DNA of 64,000 nucleotides, from positions 15,741 to 79,740 of the forward strand of contig UQUT01000009.1 of the NCBI GenBank assembly GCA_900544285.1, read 5' to 3'. This DNA is from an uncultured Eubacterium sp. (GTDB lineage Bacteria > Bacillota > Clostridia > Oscillospirales > CAG-272). Shown piece after piece: positions 33,231 through 41,151 of this stretch (the first letter of the stretch is position 1; the number at the start of each line of letters is the position of its first letter). Under the pieces are notes generated by a model that was not told the origin of the DNA, searched no databases, and saw only the letters and a list, made by a program, of their open reading frames with translations. The position numbers and the translations under genes are program-made.

Positions 33231-34343
33231 ATGGATAACGACAGAAACACCGTATCTGAAGAGACAGCGGATGAAAAAATCAACATAAAGCCGCCGTATC
33301 GCGCGGGCAGACTTTACGGAAAGATGACATGGATTTTTTCCGCGGTTGCGGTGATGATGATCTCCGCTTCGCTTATCGCGGTCTTTCTCAATCTGGCAAT
33401 TGTATATTATGCTCCCGCAATCGCGGCGCAGAAATGGTACACAACCGCGCTCAGCGGCGTATCGTACTATGTTTTCGGCGCGGCGCTCGCCGGAATAATG
33501 CTCCTTCTTTCCGTGCCGGACGGGGGAATTCCGTCGGCAAAGAAGATAAGCTTCGGCAAATTCATGAAATATCTTTGCGTGACTATGGCTTTCGTTCTCA
33601 TCGGGGCAAGAGTCGGTGACGCGGTCACGTGGTATATAGGAAAGGTTGTAGGTCATCCGATTGTCAACCCCGTCGAGACAGCGCTTGACGGCGCGTCATG
33701 GATAGCGTCATCAATCGTCATGATAATTGCCGCTCCGATAATCGAAGAGCTGATCTTCCGTAAACTTCTTATCGACAGAATAAGCCCGTTCGGAGAAAAA
33801 ACGGCGATATTCGCCTCGGCTCTCGCATTCGGGCTTGTGCACGGAAACTTCTCGCAGTTTTTCTATGCGTTCGCCATAGGACTGCTTTTCGGATATATAT
33901 ACGTCAAAACGAGAAACATACTGTATACGATTGTCCTGCATATGTTTGTCAACGGCTTCTGCGGCGTTCTGAGCGGTTATATAACGAGCAAGATTGACAC
34001 TGACGCCATTAAGTCCATCTCCGAGGCGCTCGAAAATGCATCTGAAGAGGAAGCGCCGCAACTGATTGCGGAACTGGCAAAATATACGGGTCCTGTGGTT
34101 GCTCAATGGATACTTTCCCTTGCCACGCTCGGGCTCGCGATTGCCGGAATAGTGTTCTTTATAAAGGGCGTGAAAAACGTTTCGCTTGAAAAGAGCAGAT
34201 TCGATATTTCCGCGGGCAACGTCAGAGTCGCGGCATATCTGAATGTCGGCATCATAATTCTTTATGCCGTTATGACGCTTTCGTTCATCGCTTCACTCGA
34301 ACCGCAACCGGAGGGCGTGATAGCGGGCGCAATAATAATGTAA
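33231..34343 (+). CDS. CPBP-family (Abi/CAAX-like) intramembrane metalloprotease
   Basis: The 370-residue protein has a charged N terminus of about 30 residues and eight or so membrane segments. The family motifs are present: EELIFRKLL near residue 178 (EExxxR), FGLVHGNFSQF near 200 and VLHMFVNGFCG near 240, with the Glu and His residues as metal ligands. These enzymes belong to the Rce1/CPBP group; bacterial roles include bacteriocin immunity and envelope processing, but none can be assigned here. GGAGGG lies 7 bases ahead of the ATG at 33231. TATAAT at 33200-33205 is the probable -10. Confidence 0.9.
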   Translation: MDNDRNTVSEETADEKINIKPPYRAGRLYGKMTWIFSAVAVMMISASLIAVFLNLAIVYYAPAIAAQKWYTTALSGVSYYVFGAALAGIMLLLSVPDGGIPSAKKISFGKFMKYLCVTMAFVLIGARVGDAVTWYIGKVVGHPIVNPVETALDGASWIASSIVMIIAAPIIEELIFRKLLIDRISPFGEKTAIFASALAFGLVHGNFSQFFYAFAIGLLFGYIYVKTRNILYTIVLHMFVNGFCGVLSGYITSKIDTDAIKSISEALENASEEEAPQLIAELAKYTGPVVAQWILSLATLGLAIAGIVFFIKGVKNVSLEKSRFDISAGNVRVAAYLNVGIIILYAVMTLSFIASLEPQPEGVIAGAIIM

Positions 34344-34365
34344 TCCTGAAAGGAGATATATAATT

Positions 34366-34785
34366 ATGAAAAAAGGTTTCGGACTTGGATGGTTTCTCCT
34401 CGGCGCGGCACTTCTGACGCCCTATGCCGCAGAGAAGAACGAGGAAACGGGCGAATATGAAATCCGCTCGCTGCTTCTCAAAGTAAAGACGAAAAAAACG
34501 ACGGACGAAGAGGGCAACACCCATTCGGATTGCTCCGTCAACCTTGCGGGAATTCCCACAAGAGGCGATATCGAGACGATACGCGGGAATATTTCGTGCG
34601 GAATCTCAAAGATTTCGGAAGGAATATCGTCGTGCGCAAAGAAGGTCTCGGACGCTTTCAGAGACGCCCGTGCGGCGAGCTGTGAAGACGAGGACTTCGG
34701 CAGCGAAGAGGATTTTGAAAACATCTTCGACGACGAGCCGGAGGAAGAGACAGAGAAGCCCGAAGAGGGCAGCGAAGCACTTTGA
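34366..34785 (+). CDS. Hypothetical acidic protein with N-terminal hydrophobic segment
   Basis: I do not recognise this 139-residue protein. It starts with KKGFGLGWFLLGAALLTPYA, a short hydrophobic segment that could be a membrane anchor or signal. The middle has charged beta-like segments and two cysteines (NISCGISKISEGISSCAKK). The C-terminal 40 residues are almost all Glu and Asp with few hydrophobics and probably disordered. AAAGGAG lies upstream of the ATG, 22 bases behind the protease gene, so the two form an operon that ends at a hairpin terminator. Confidence 0.75.
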   Translation: MKKGFGLGWFLLGAALLTPYAAEKNEETGEYEIRSLLLKVKTKKTTDEEGNTHSDCSVNLAGIPTRGDIETIRGNISCGISKISEGISSCAKKVSDAFRDARAASCEDEDFGSEEDFENIFDDEPEEETEKPEEGSEAL

Positions 34786-34793
34786 AAAAACGG

Positions 34794-34820
34794 AAAGCCG
34801 TCCTTCGGGGCGGCTTTTTG
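34794..34820 (+). terminator. Terminator after the acidic-protein gene
   Basis: AAAGCCGTCC-TTCG-GGGCGGCTTT is a 10-bp stem (with one G-T pair) and a UUCG loop, followed by T residues. Confidence 0.88.
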
Positions 34821-34821
34821 A

Positions 34822-35240
34822 GGGAAAAGTGAAAAGTGAAAAGTGAAGAGAGAAGAGAAAAGGTGCGCTCCGCGCGGGGGCTTTTGTGCCTGTGAAACGG
34901 AAAAATCAAGCGGGTTTTATTTGCAAATCTCCATCCAAACAGGAAGGCTGAATAAAAAAGCCTCTCACTTGGGGAGAGGTGGCTCGGCTTGCCGTGCCGG
35001 AGTGGGATTTGCAAATGCGCAAGCGTTTGCAGGCGTCGCCGAGACGGGAGTGTGCTTCGCTCGGCTTGTAAATCTTTCTCGGAGAGTAAGGCTGAGGGAG
35101 AGCACGCAAACGGTGCGGGCAATGGATATGCAGGTGCGCCCAGCGCCGTCGGGTTTTTCAAGGACAACGTTTGGGAGTTTGGGGCGGAGCGAAATCGCCG
35201 GAATTGCCGGAGAGTCCGCAAAAAATCCGACAAAATTGCA
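34822..35240. repeat. Intergenic repeat cluster
   Basis: No supported gene lies in this gap. It begins with AAAAGTG triplets in tandem (AAAAGTGAAAAGTGAAAAGTG), followed by a type B repeat (34852-34895). ATTTGCAAAT occurs at 34919-34928 and 35007-35016, and between these lies a REP-like unit (CCTCTCACTTGGGGAGAGG and GGCTCGGCTTGCCGTGCCGG, 34960-35000). A related block, TTTCTCGGAGAGTAAGGCTG, lies at 35072-35092. The segments look like nested palindromic elements of the kind common in gut Clostridia. Confidence 0.6.
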
Positions 35241-35248
35241 AAATCGAC

Positions 35249-35277
35249 TTGACAAAGGCGGAAAAGTATGATATACT
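35249..35277 (+). promoter_or_regulatory. Sigma-A promoter of infC-rpmI-rplT
   Basis: TTGACA (35249-35254), a 17-base spacer and TATACT (35272-35277). Transcription should start near 35284, giving a leader of about 150 bases. Confidence 0.88.
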
Positions 35278-35381
35278 GCCTTGGCAAAACAAAGAAAAGC
35301 GTTCTCCGCTTTCACCAAGCCGCGCGGCGAGCTTGGTCAATAACTTTCGGTTTTCCTTGCGGTGCGGGGAAAATTTTCGGT

Positions 35382-35420
35382 GCGGAGAGGCTCTTTGGCT
35401 TTCCGCAATTTTTATTTTTT
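35382..35420 (+). terminator. Putative attenuator in the infC leader
   Basis: GCGGAGAG and TTTTCCGC-like arms at 35382-35406 form an 8-bp stem followed by AATTTTTATTTTTT, which runs into the GGAGGT ribosome-binding site at 35421. An upstream stem, ACCAAGC/GCTTGGT (35317-35340), and GC-rich segments could form an alternative fold. The position and arrangement resemble L20/infC autoregulatory leaders of Firmicutes, but no covariance model was run. Confidence 0.6.
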
Positions 35421-35434
35421 GGAGGTGTGCTACT

Positions 35435-35953
35435 ATCAGCACTAAAGATTATCTTTACAATGAGGACATAAGAGTTCCTCAGGTGCGTCTTATCGGCGAG
35501 GATGGCGAGCAGCTCGGCATTGTCGATACGGCGAAGGCACTCAAAGCCGCATATGACAGCGGCAGTGACCTTGTTATGATAGCGGATAAGGCTGACCCGC
35601 CCGTTTGCCGCATCATGGACTACGGAAAGTTCCGTTTTGAACGCGAGAAACGCGAAAAAGAAGCAAAAAAGAAGCAGCAGGTTGTTGAAGTCAAGGAAAT
35701 TCAGCTCTCCTGCAACATAGGCGATCACGACTTTGAAACAAAACTCGGTCATGCGCTCCGTTTCCTCAAGGAAGGAAACAAAGTCCGCGCCGTGGTCAAG
35801 TTCAACGGCAGACGTGAGCTCCTTCATCCCGAACTCGGCACGGCAATGATGGACAGATTCGTTGCGGCGTGCTCCGAATACGGTACGACGGAAAAGAAAG
35901 CCGTTCTTGAAGGACGTAAGCTCTCGCTGATAATATCGCCGATAAAGAAGTAA
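35435..35953 (+). CDS. infC: Translation initiation factor IF-3 (non-canonical ATC start)
   Basis: IF-3 prevents premature 50S joining and checks the start codon. The 172-residue protein shows DIRVPQVRLIGEDGEQLGI near residue 11, DPPVCRIMDYGKFRFE near 55 and the C-terminal domain KVRAVVKFNGRRELLHP near 115. GGAGGT at 35421-35426 stands 8 bases ahead of ATC AGC ACT AAA GAT, which aligns with the start of Bacillus IF-3, itself read from ATT. No ATG, GTG or TTG exists in frame near this site. Rare start codons in infC are known to let IF-3 repress its own translation. Confidence 0.93.
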   Translation: MSTKDYLYNEDIRVPQVRLIGEDGEQLGIVDTAKALKAAYDSGSDLVMIADKADPPVCRIMDYGKFRFEREKREKEAKKKQQVVEVKEIQLSCNIGDHDFETKLGHALRFLKEGNKVRAVVKFNGRRELLHPELGTAMMDRFVAACSEYGTTEKKAVLEGRKLSLIISPIKK

Positions 35954-36001
35954 TCAAAAAGCGGCTTTGCCGCTAAAGTCATATCGAAAGGAAAAATCAT
36001 T

Positions 36002-36196
36002 ATGCCTAAAATCAAAACACACAGCGCGACAGCGAAAAGATTTTCCGTTACAAAGAGCGGAAGAGTTAAAATGAACAGCTCAAACCGTCGCCACAAGCTC
36101 GGACTCAAGACCCCCAAGCGTAAGAGACAGCTCAGACGCAACACTTACCTCAGCCCCTCTTTTGAGGCAACGGTAAAGACACTCATCCAGAAATAA
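36002..36196 (+). CDS. rpmI: 50S ribosomal protein L35
   Basis: The 64-residue basic protein begins PKIKTHSATAKRFSVTKSG and has SSNRRHKLGLKTPKRKRQL in the middle, as in all L35 proteins. AAAGGA lies ahead of the ATG. Middle gene of infC-rpmI-rplT. Confidence 0.97.
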   Translation: MPKIKTHSATAKRFSVTKSGRVKMNSSNRRHKLGLKTPKRKRQLRRNTYLSPSFEATVKTLIQK

Positions 36197-36223
36197 TCGT
36201 AACTTAAACAGGAGGAAGCAAAG

Positions 36224-36577
36224 ATGGCAAGAGTAAAGGGCGCGATGATGACGCGCAAGAGAAGAAATAAAATGCTGAAGCTCGCCAAAGGCTATTGGGG
36301 CGCAAAGAGCAAACACTTCAAGATGGCAAAAGAGCAGGTAATGAAGAGCGGTAACTACGCTTTTGCAGGCCGTAAGCTCAAGAAGAGAGATTTCCGTTCT
36401 CTCTGGATTACAAGAATCTCTGCTCAGGCAAAGGTAAACGGTATCAACTATTCTCAGCTTATGCACGGTCTTAAGCTCGCAGGTGTTGATATCAACCGCA
36501 AGATGCTCGCAGAGCTTGCAGTTTCCGATAAGGACGCTTTCGCATCCCTCGTTGAAACAGCAAAGAAAGCACTTTAA
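36224..36577 (+). CDS. rplT: 50S ribosomal protein L20
   Basis: The 117-residue protein begins ARVKGAMMTRKRRNKMLKL and has SRLHGLKLAGVDINRK-like C-terminal sequence (LMHGLKLAGVDINRKML). L20 is an early assembly protein and, in Bacillus, represses its own operon through the leader RNA. AGGAGG lies ahead of the ATG. Confidence 0.97.
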   Translation: MARVKGAMMTRKRRNKMLKLAKGYWGAKSKHFKMAKEQVMKSGNYAFAGRKLKKRDFRSLWITRISAQAKVNGINYSQLMHGLKLAGVDINRKMLAELAVSDKDAFASLVETAKKAL

Positions 36578-36596
36578 TTATTTATAATGATTCCGG

Positions 36597-36626
36597 AACC
36601 AAAGCTGAAATACGCTTTGGTTTTGT
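36597..36626 (+). terminator. Weak terminator after rplT
   Basis: AACCAAAGC and GCTTTGGTT form a perfect 9-bp stem with an 8-base loop, followed only by TTGTG. Some read-through to the methyltransferase gene is likely. Confidence 0.55.
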
Positions 36627-36647
36627 GCATATAAGGGAGAAAATATT

Positions 36648-37421
36648 ATGCAGATAAAATCCCGCATTGAAAGCAGAAGTAATCCGAAGGTGATATGGGC
36701 GCGCGGACTTTCCGAAAGAAAAAACAGGCAGAAGGAAGGGCTTTTCCGTTTTGAAGGGATAAAGCTGTTTTCTGAGGCGTTGCGCGAAAAACTCGATATC
36801 GTCTGCGTTTTCGCAACCGAAAAGGCGCTTGCGCTTTTTGACGGTGTTTTTACGTCATTTGACGGCGAAATATATGAGGTTTCGGATTCCGTTTACGAAA
36901 AGCTGACGGACGAAAACGCCCCGCAGGGCGTGCTGACCGTTGCAAAAATGTCCTCGCCCGCGATGAAAAGCACGGGACTGACAATCCTCCTTGACGGAGT
37001 TGCAGACCCCGGAAATGTCGGCACGGTTATCCGCTGTGCGGACGCGTTCGGCGCGGAAAGGGTCATTCTGGGCGAAGGTTCGGCGGACGCCTTCGGGCAG
37101 AAGACCGTCCGCGCGGCGATGGGGTCGCTTTTCAGAGTGCTGACGGAAAGAGCGTCTCTTGAAGAGACGATAGAGATACTGAAAAATGAAGGATACAGCG
37201 TTTATGCTGCTATGCTGGACAGGTCGTCCGTGCGTATTGACGAAATCGCAAAGGACGGGAAGCTCGCATTTGTCGTCGGCAACGAGGGACACGGTATTTC
37301 AGCCGATGTCCGCGCGGCGTGCACGGGAAGCGTGATTATTCCCATGCGTGAGGACGGGGCAGAGTCACTCAACGCCGCCGTTGCGGCGTCGGTTATAATG
37401 TGGGAACATAAAAGAATTTGA
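36648..37421 (+). CDS. TrmH/SpoU-family RNA 2'-O-methyltransferase
   Basis: The 257-residue SPOUT-fold protein methylates a ribose in rRNA or tRNA using S-adenosylmethionine. An N-terminal substrate-binding domain of about 90 residues is followed by the three SpoU motifs: LLDGVADPGNVGTVIRCAD near residue 118, VVGNEGHGIS near 212 and IIPMREDGAESLNAAVAA near 230. It is placed behind infC-rpmI-rplT as in many Clostridia. The exact target nucleotide cannot be told; the YsgA/TsnR group is the closest fit. Confidence 0.92.
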   Translation: MQIKSRIESRSNPKVIWARGLSERKNRQKEGLFRFEGIKLFSEALREKLDIVCVFATEKALALFDGVFTSFDGEIYEVSDSVYEKLTDENAPQGVLTVAKMSSPAMKSTGLTILLDGVADPGNVGTVIRCADAFGAERVILGEGSADAFGQKTVRAAMGSLFRVLTERASLEETIEILKNEGYSVYAAMLDRSSVRIDEIAKDGKLAFVVGNEGHGISADVRAACTGSVIIPMREDGAESLNAAVAASVIMWEHKRI

Positions 37422-37433
37422 CGGAGGAGGAAA

Positions 37434-38696
37434 ATGGACAGACAACTGCTTTATTGGATATGGCTTGCCCTTCGTTGCGGAGCGGGAAGCGAAAACGGAA
37501 CGTATCTTATGGCAAAGCTCGGTTCGCCCGAGGAAATATATGCGGCGGACGAGACGCGTCTTGATGGGGTTGCGGGCATATCGCCGGAGCTCAAAAAGGC
37601 GTTGCTCGACAAAAACATTGAAATCTGCAAACGCATACTCGATTTCTGCGAGAGAACGAACGTTTCGATTATGACAGCCGACAGCGATATTTATCCGCAA
37701 AGGTTGAAAAATATTCACGCAAAGCCACTTCTGCTCTATTATAAAGGCAAGGTGCCGAAGATTGACGATAACGTTCTTTGCGCTGTTGTCGGCACAAGAT
37801 CGTGCACGGAATACGGCGAGAAGGTCGCGTATAAGTTCGGCGCGGAGCTTGCGATGGGCGGGGCGATTGTCGTTTCCGGCATGGCGCGCGGGATTGATGC
37901 AATGGCGGCAAGAGGAGCGCTCTCCGTCGGCGGGCACACGATAGCGGTGCTCGGTTGCGGGATAGAAACGGCATATCCGCCACAGAACAGAGAGCTTATG
38001 GAGGAGATAATCCTGAACGGCACGGTCATGACCGAGTACGCCCCCGGAACAGAGCCGGCGGGCTGGAATTTCCCCGTGCGCAACAGGATAATTTCCGGTC
38101 TTTGTCAGGCGACGCTCGTTGTCGAAGCCGATAAGAGAAGCGGTGCGCTGATAACGGCGGGCAGGGCGATATCACAGGGCAGGGACGTCTTTGCCGTGCC
38201 GGGAAAAATCGGTGACCGCGAGAGCGAGGGCACAAACGAGCTCATACGCGAGGGAGCGAAGGTCGCACTTTCCGCAAAGGACATTTTAAGGGAATATGAG
38301 CTGCTTTATCCGCACAGAATATTTATCGAAAATATAGATGAAAGAATGTATGCGACGTCTCAGAAACTGAGGGTTGCATCGCCCTCGTCGACGGCAAGGC
38401 TTGACCCGCCTCCGAAATATACAAAGGTTCGCCTTTTCGACGATGAGCCGAAAAAACCGAAGACGTCACGCCAAAAAGAAAAGGAGCCCGATCTTTCATA
38501 TCTGACGGAGGAGGAACGGAAGCTGTTCTCCGTCATAAATGACAAAATGACTACGGATGAAATTCATCGCGCGGCGGAAAACGTCGGCATAAAAAAGGAG
38601 ACGGGAGCGCTCCTCGGACTGCTCACGACGCTTGAAATCTACGGGCTTATCGAAGCCGTTCCGGGAGGAAGTTATAAAAGAGTTAAAAATTTTTGA
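37434..38696 (+). CDS. dprA: DNA-processing protein DprA
   Basis: DprA loads RecA on incoming single-stranded DNA during transformation. The 420 residues show an N-terminal SAM-like region with EEIYAADETRLDGVAGI, then the Rossmann-like core: AVVGTRSCTEYGEKVAY near residue 116, VVSGMARGIDAMAARGAL near 145, TIAVLGCGIETAYPPQNREL near 168, NRIISGLCQATLVVEA near 215 and SGALITAGRAISQGRDVFAV in its usual place. A Pro/Lys-rich linker joins a C-terminal winged-helix domain at about 350-415. GGAGGA precedes the ATG. No other competence gene is in the window. Confidence 0.96.
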   Translation: MDRQLLYWIWLALRCGAGSENGTYLMAKLGSPEEIYAADETRLDGVAGISPELKKALLDKNIEICKRILDFCERTNVSIMTADSDIYPQRLKNIHAKPLLLYYKGKVPKIDDNVLCAVVGTRSCTEYGEKVAYKFGAELAMGGAIVVSGMARGIDAMAARGALSVGGHTIAVLGCGIETAYPPQNRELMEEIILNGTVMTEYAPGTEPAGWNFPVRNRIISGLCQATLVVEADKRSGALITAGRAISQGRDVFAVPGKIGDRESEGTNELIREGAKVALSAKDILREYELLYPHRIFIENIDERMYATSQKLRVASPSSTARLDPPPKYTKVRLFDDEPKKPKTSRQKEKEPDLSYLTEEERKLFSVINDKMTTDEIHRAAENVGIKKETGALLGLLTTLEIYGLIEAVPGGSYKRVKNF

Positions 38697-38697
38697 C

Positions 38698-38726
38698 TTG
38701 ACATGGGGCAAAAGCTTGTGTATAAT
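38698..38726 (+). promoter_or_regulatory. Consensus sigma-A promoter of topA
   Basis: TTGACA (38698-38703), a 17-base spacer and TATAAT (38721-38726), a full match to consensus directly behind the dprA stop codon. Confidence 0.9.
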
Positions 38727-38795
38727 GGCAAACGTCACCAAAAATAAAACAGATTCAGGATAAGGAGTTTCGCTTTTTCAAGCGATAGTGCAAAT

Positions 38796-41042
38796 ATGCA
38801 GCATTATCTCGTAATAATAGAGTCGCCTTATAAGGCGCCCGCAATAAATTCTTATCTCGGCAAGGAATATAAGGTCGTTGCGTCCGTCGGACATGTCAGA
38901 GACCTGCCGAAAAGCACGCTCGGTGTCGACACCGAGCACGATTTTGCCGTTAAATACATCAATATACAGGGCAAATCGGACATAATAAATCAGCTCAAAA
39001 AAGAAGTCAAAAATGCCGATAAGGTTTACTTTGCAACCGACCCCGACCGCGAAGGAGAGGCTATTTCATGGCATCTCGCGACGGTTCTCGGCATAAAGCC
39101 GGAGGAGGCGAACAGGGTCACCTTCAACGATATAACGAAGAAAACCGTTCTCGAAGGAATGCAGCATCCCCGCGCAATCGATATGAACCTTGTCAACTCC
39201 CAGCAGGCGAGAAGAATTCTGGACAGAATTGTCGGCTATAAGATAAGCCCGTACCTTTGGAAGACTGTCCGCAGCGGACTTTCCGCAGGCAGAGTGCAGT
39301 CTGTTGCGACGAGAATAATCGTCGAAAGAGAGGCGGAAATCGCCGCTTTTGTTCCGAAGGAATACTGGACGATTGAAGCAATTCTGAAAACTCCGAAGCG
39401 CATAAAGCTCGCCGCAAAATTCTATGGAGACAAAAACGGCAAGCTCGAGCTTACATCCGGAGAAGATGCACAGAAGGTGCTTGACGCTTGTGAGAACGGC
39501 GAGTTTGTCACCGTCAAAAGCGACGTTCAGAGAAAGCACCGCTCCCCCAATCCCCCGTTCATAACGTCGACTCTCCAGCAGGAAGCGTCAAAGCGACTCG
39601 GCTTTCAGTCCAAGCGCACGATGCTCGTCGCGCAGGAGCTTTACGAAGGTATCAACCTCGGCGCGGAAAACGGCGGAACACACGGTCTTATCACATACAT
39701 GAGAACGGACTCTCTCCGCGTTTCGGATGAAGCGGCGGAAGCGGCAAAGGAATTCATCACGGGCAGATACGGAAGCGAATATTATCCCGCAAAACGCAGG
39801 GTGTTCAAATCGAACTCGTCCGCCCAGGACGCGCACGAGGCGATCCGCCCCGCAGATCTGACTCTCCCTCCCGAAAAGGTCAAGGGAATTCTTTCCTCGG
39901 ATCAGTATAAGCTCTATAAACTGATATGGGACAGATTCATCGCAAGTCAGATGAAAAATGCGGAGCTTGATGTTCTTTCCGCGGATATTGCCTGCGGCGA
40001 TTATATATTCAAATCGAGCGAATACGTCGTTTCCTTCAAGGGCTATATGCTTGCCTATGACGACAGCGACGATGAAACACAGCCCAAAAACAAGCTCCCG
40101 GAGCTTTCCGAGGGAGACAGGCTTACAAAGGAATCGCTTGAATCGAAACAGAATTTCACAGATCCTCCCGCGCACTATACGGAAGGCTCGCTCATCAAGT
40201 TCCTTGAGGAAAAGGGCATAGGCAGACCGAGCACATACGCCCAGACAATCACGACAATCGTTTCCAGAGGTTATGTCAAGCGTGATAAAAAGGCGCTTAT
40301 ATCAACCCCTCTCGGCGAGGCGACTGTCAAGCTGATGAAGAAGAATTTCCCCGAGATTGTCGATTATAAGTTTACGGCAAACGTCGAAACCGACCTTGAT
40401 AAAATCGCCCGCGGAGAAGAAACGATGACGGAAGTCCTCTCCGATTTTTACGATGACTTTTCAAAGACACTTGAAAAAGCGCAGGAGTCCATAAAGGACA
40501 ATAAGGTCAAGGTGCCGGACGAGGAATCGGATATAATCTGCGAGAAATGCGGAAGGAAAATGGTCATAAAACACGGCAGATTCGGCACTTTTGCCGCCTG
40601 CCCGGGCTATCCCGAATGTAAAAACACAAAAACCCTTGACAAGAAGGGAAACGTCGTTGAGAAGAAGACAGATGAGCCGGAAAAGACAGACCTCAAATGC
40701 GAAAAGTGTGGCGGAGACATCGTCATCCGTCACAGCGCATACGGCAGATTCTATGCCTGCTCAAATTTCCCGAAGTGCAGATATACAAAGGCAATTCTTG
40801 ACCCGATCGGAGTCAGGTGCCCGAAATGCGGCGGGGAAATCGTCAAGGCTTACGGCAAGAAGAAAAATCTTTATTACCGTTGCGAAAAATATCCCGAATG
40901 CGATTTTTCAAGCTGGGATATGCCGACAACGGAAAAATGCCCGAAGTGCGGCAAGATGCTCTTTGAGAAGAAGGGTAAAGGACTTTATTGCGCAGACGAG
41001 AGCTGCGGATATGCCGGCTATGGAGACGGAAAGCAAAAATAA
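38796..41042 (+). CDS. topA: DNA topoisomerase I
   Basis: TopA relaxes negative supercoils. The 748-residue protein has the TOPRIM domain (VIIESPYKAPAIN near residue 6; ATDPDREGEAISWHL near 90), the strand-passage domains with the catalytic tyrosine in THGLITYMRTDSLR near 303, and four C-terminal four-cysteine zinc ribbons beginning CEKCGRKM, CEKCGGDI, CPKCGGEI and CPKCGKML. The usual ESPAKAKTI motif reads ESPYKAPAI here; the catalytic Glu and the Lys are kept. The only nearby Shine-Dalgarno (AAGGAG, 38762) lies 28 bases before the ATG, with a small hairpin (CGCTT/AAGCG) between. Confidence 0.96.
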   Translation: MQHYLVIIESPYKAPAINSYLGKEYKVVASVGHVRDLPKSTLGVDTEHDFAVKYINIQGKSDIINQLKKEVKNADKVYFATDPDREGEAISWHLATVLGIKPEEANRVTFNDITKKTVLEGMQHPRAIDMNLVNSQQARRILDRIVGYKISPYLWKTVRSGLSAGRVQSVATRIIVEREAEIAAFVPKEYWTIEAILKTPKRIKLAAKFYGDKNGKLELTSGEDAQKVLDACENGEFVTVKSDVQRKHRSPNPPFITSTLQQEASKRLGFQSKRTMLVAQELYEGINLGAENGGTHGLITYMRTDSLRVSDEAAEAAKEFITGRYGSEYYPAKRRVFKSNSSAQDAHEAIRPADLTLPPEKVKGILSSDQYKLYKLIWDRFIASQMKNAELDVLSADIACGDYIFKSSEYVVSFKGYMLAYDDSDDETQPKNKLPELSEGDRLTKESLESKQNFTDPPAHYTEGSLIKFLEEKGIGRPSTYAQTITTIVSRGYVKRDKKALISTPLGEATVKLMKKNFPEIVDYKFTANVETDLDKIARGEETMTEVLSDFYDDFSKTLEKAQESIKDNKVKVPDEESDIICEKCGRKMVIKHGRFGTFAACPGYPECKNTKTLDKKGNVVEKKTDEPEKTDLKCEKCGGDIVIRHSAYGRFYACSNFPKCRYTKAILDPIGVRCPKCGGEIVKAYGKKKNLYYRCEKYPECDFSSWDMPTTEKCPKCGKMLFEKKGKGLYCADESCGYAGYGDGKQK

Positions 41043-41044
41043 AA

Positions 41045-41076
41045 AAAAGCGACGGTCGAAAACCGTCGCTTTTTTA
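41045..41076 (+). terminator. Terminator of topA
   Basis: AAAAGCGACGGT-CGAAA-ACCGTCGCTTTT followed by TTATT, a few bases behind the topA stop. Confidence 0.9.
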
Positions 41077-41089
41077 TTATAATTATCTA

Positions 41090-41118
41090 TTGCAATATAA
41101 TTTATTTTGTTATATAAT
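41090..41118 (+). promoter_or_regulatory. Sigma-A promoter of the plsX-rnc-smc block
   Basis: TTGCAA (41090-41095), a 17-base spacer and TATAAT (41113-41118), about 33 bases ahead of plsX. Confidence 0.78.
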
Positions 41119-41151
41119 ACATGAGTAAAACTATAAAATCGGAGAGTTTTG

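Noticed and set aside
34830..34865. Possible CRISPR-like short tandem repeats (AAAAGTG units)
   Set aside because: The units are only 7 bases with no spacers; this is a simple tandem repeat.
34843..35271. 142-residue open frame and several others in the gap before infC
   Set aside because: They are made of repeat units and palindromes, lack ribosome-binding sites and differ between all frames without any domain.
35171..35434. N-terminal extension of IF-3 from an upstream TTG/ATG
   Set aside because: It would include the promoter, leader hairpins and ribosome-binding site; the ATC at 35435 fits the known IF-3 start.
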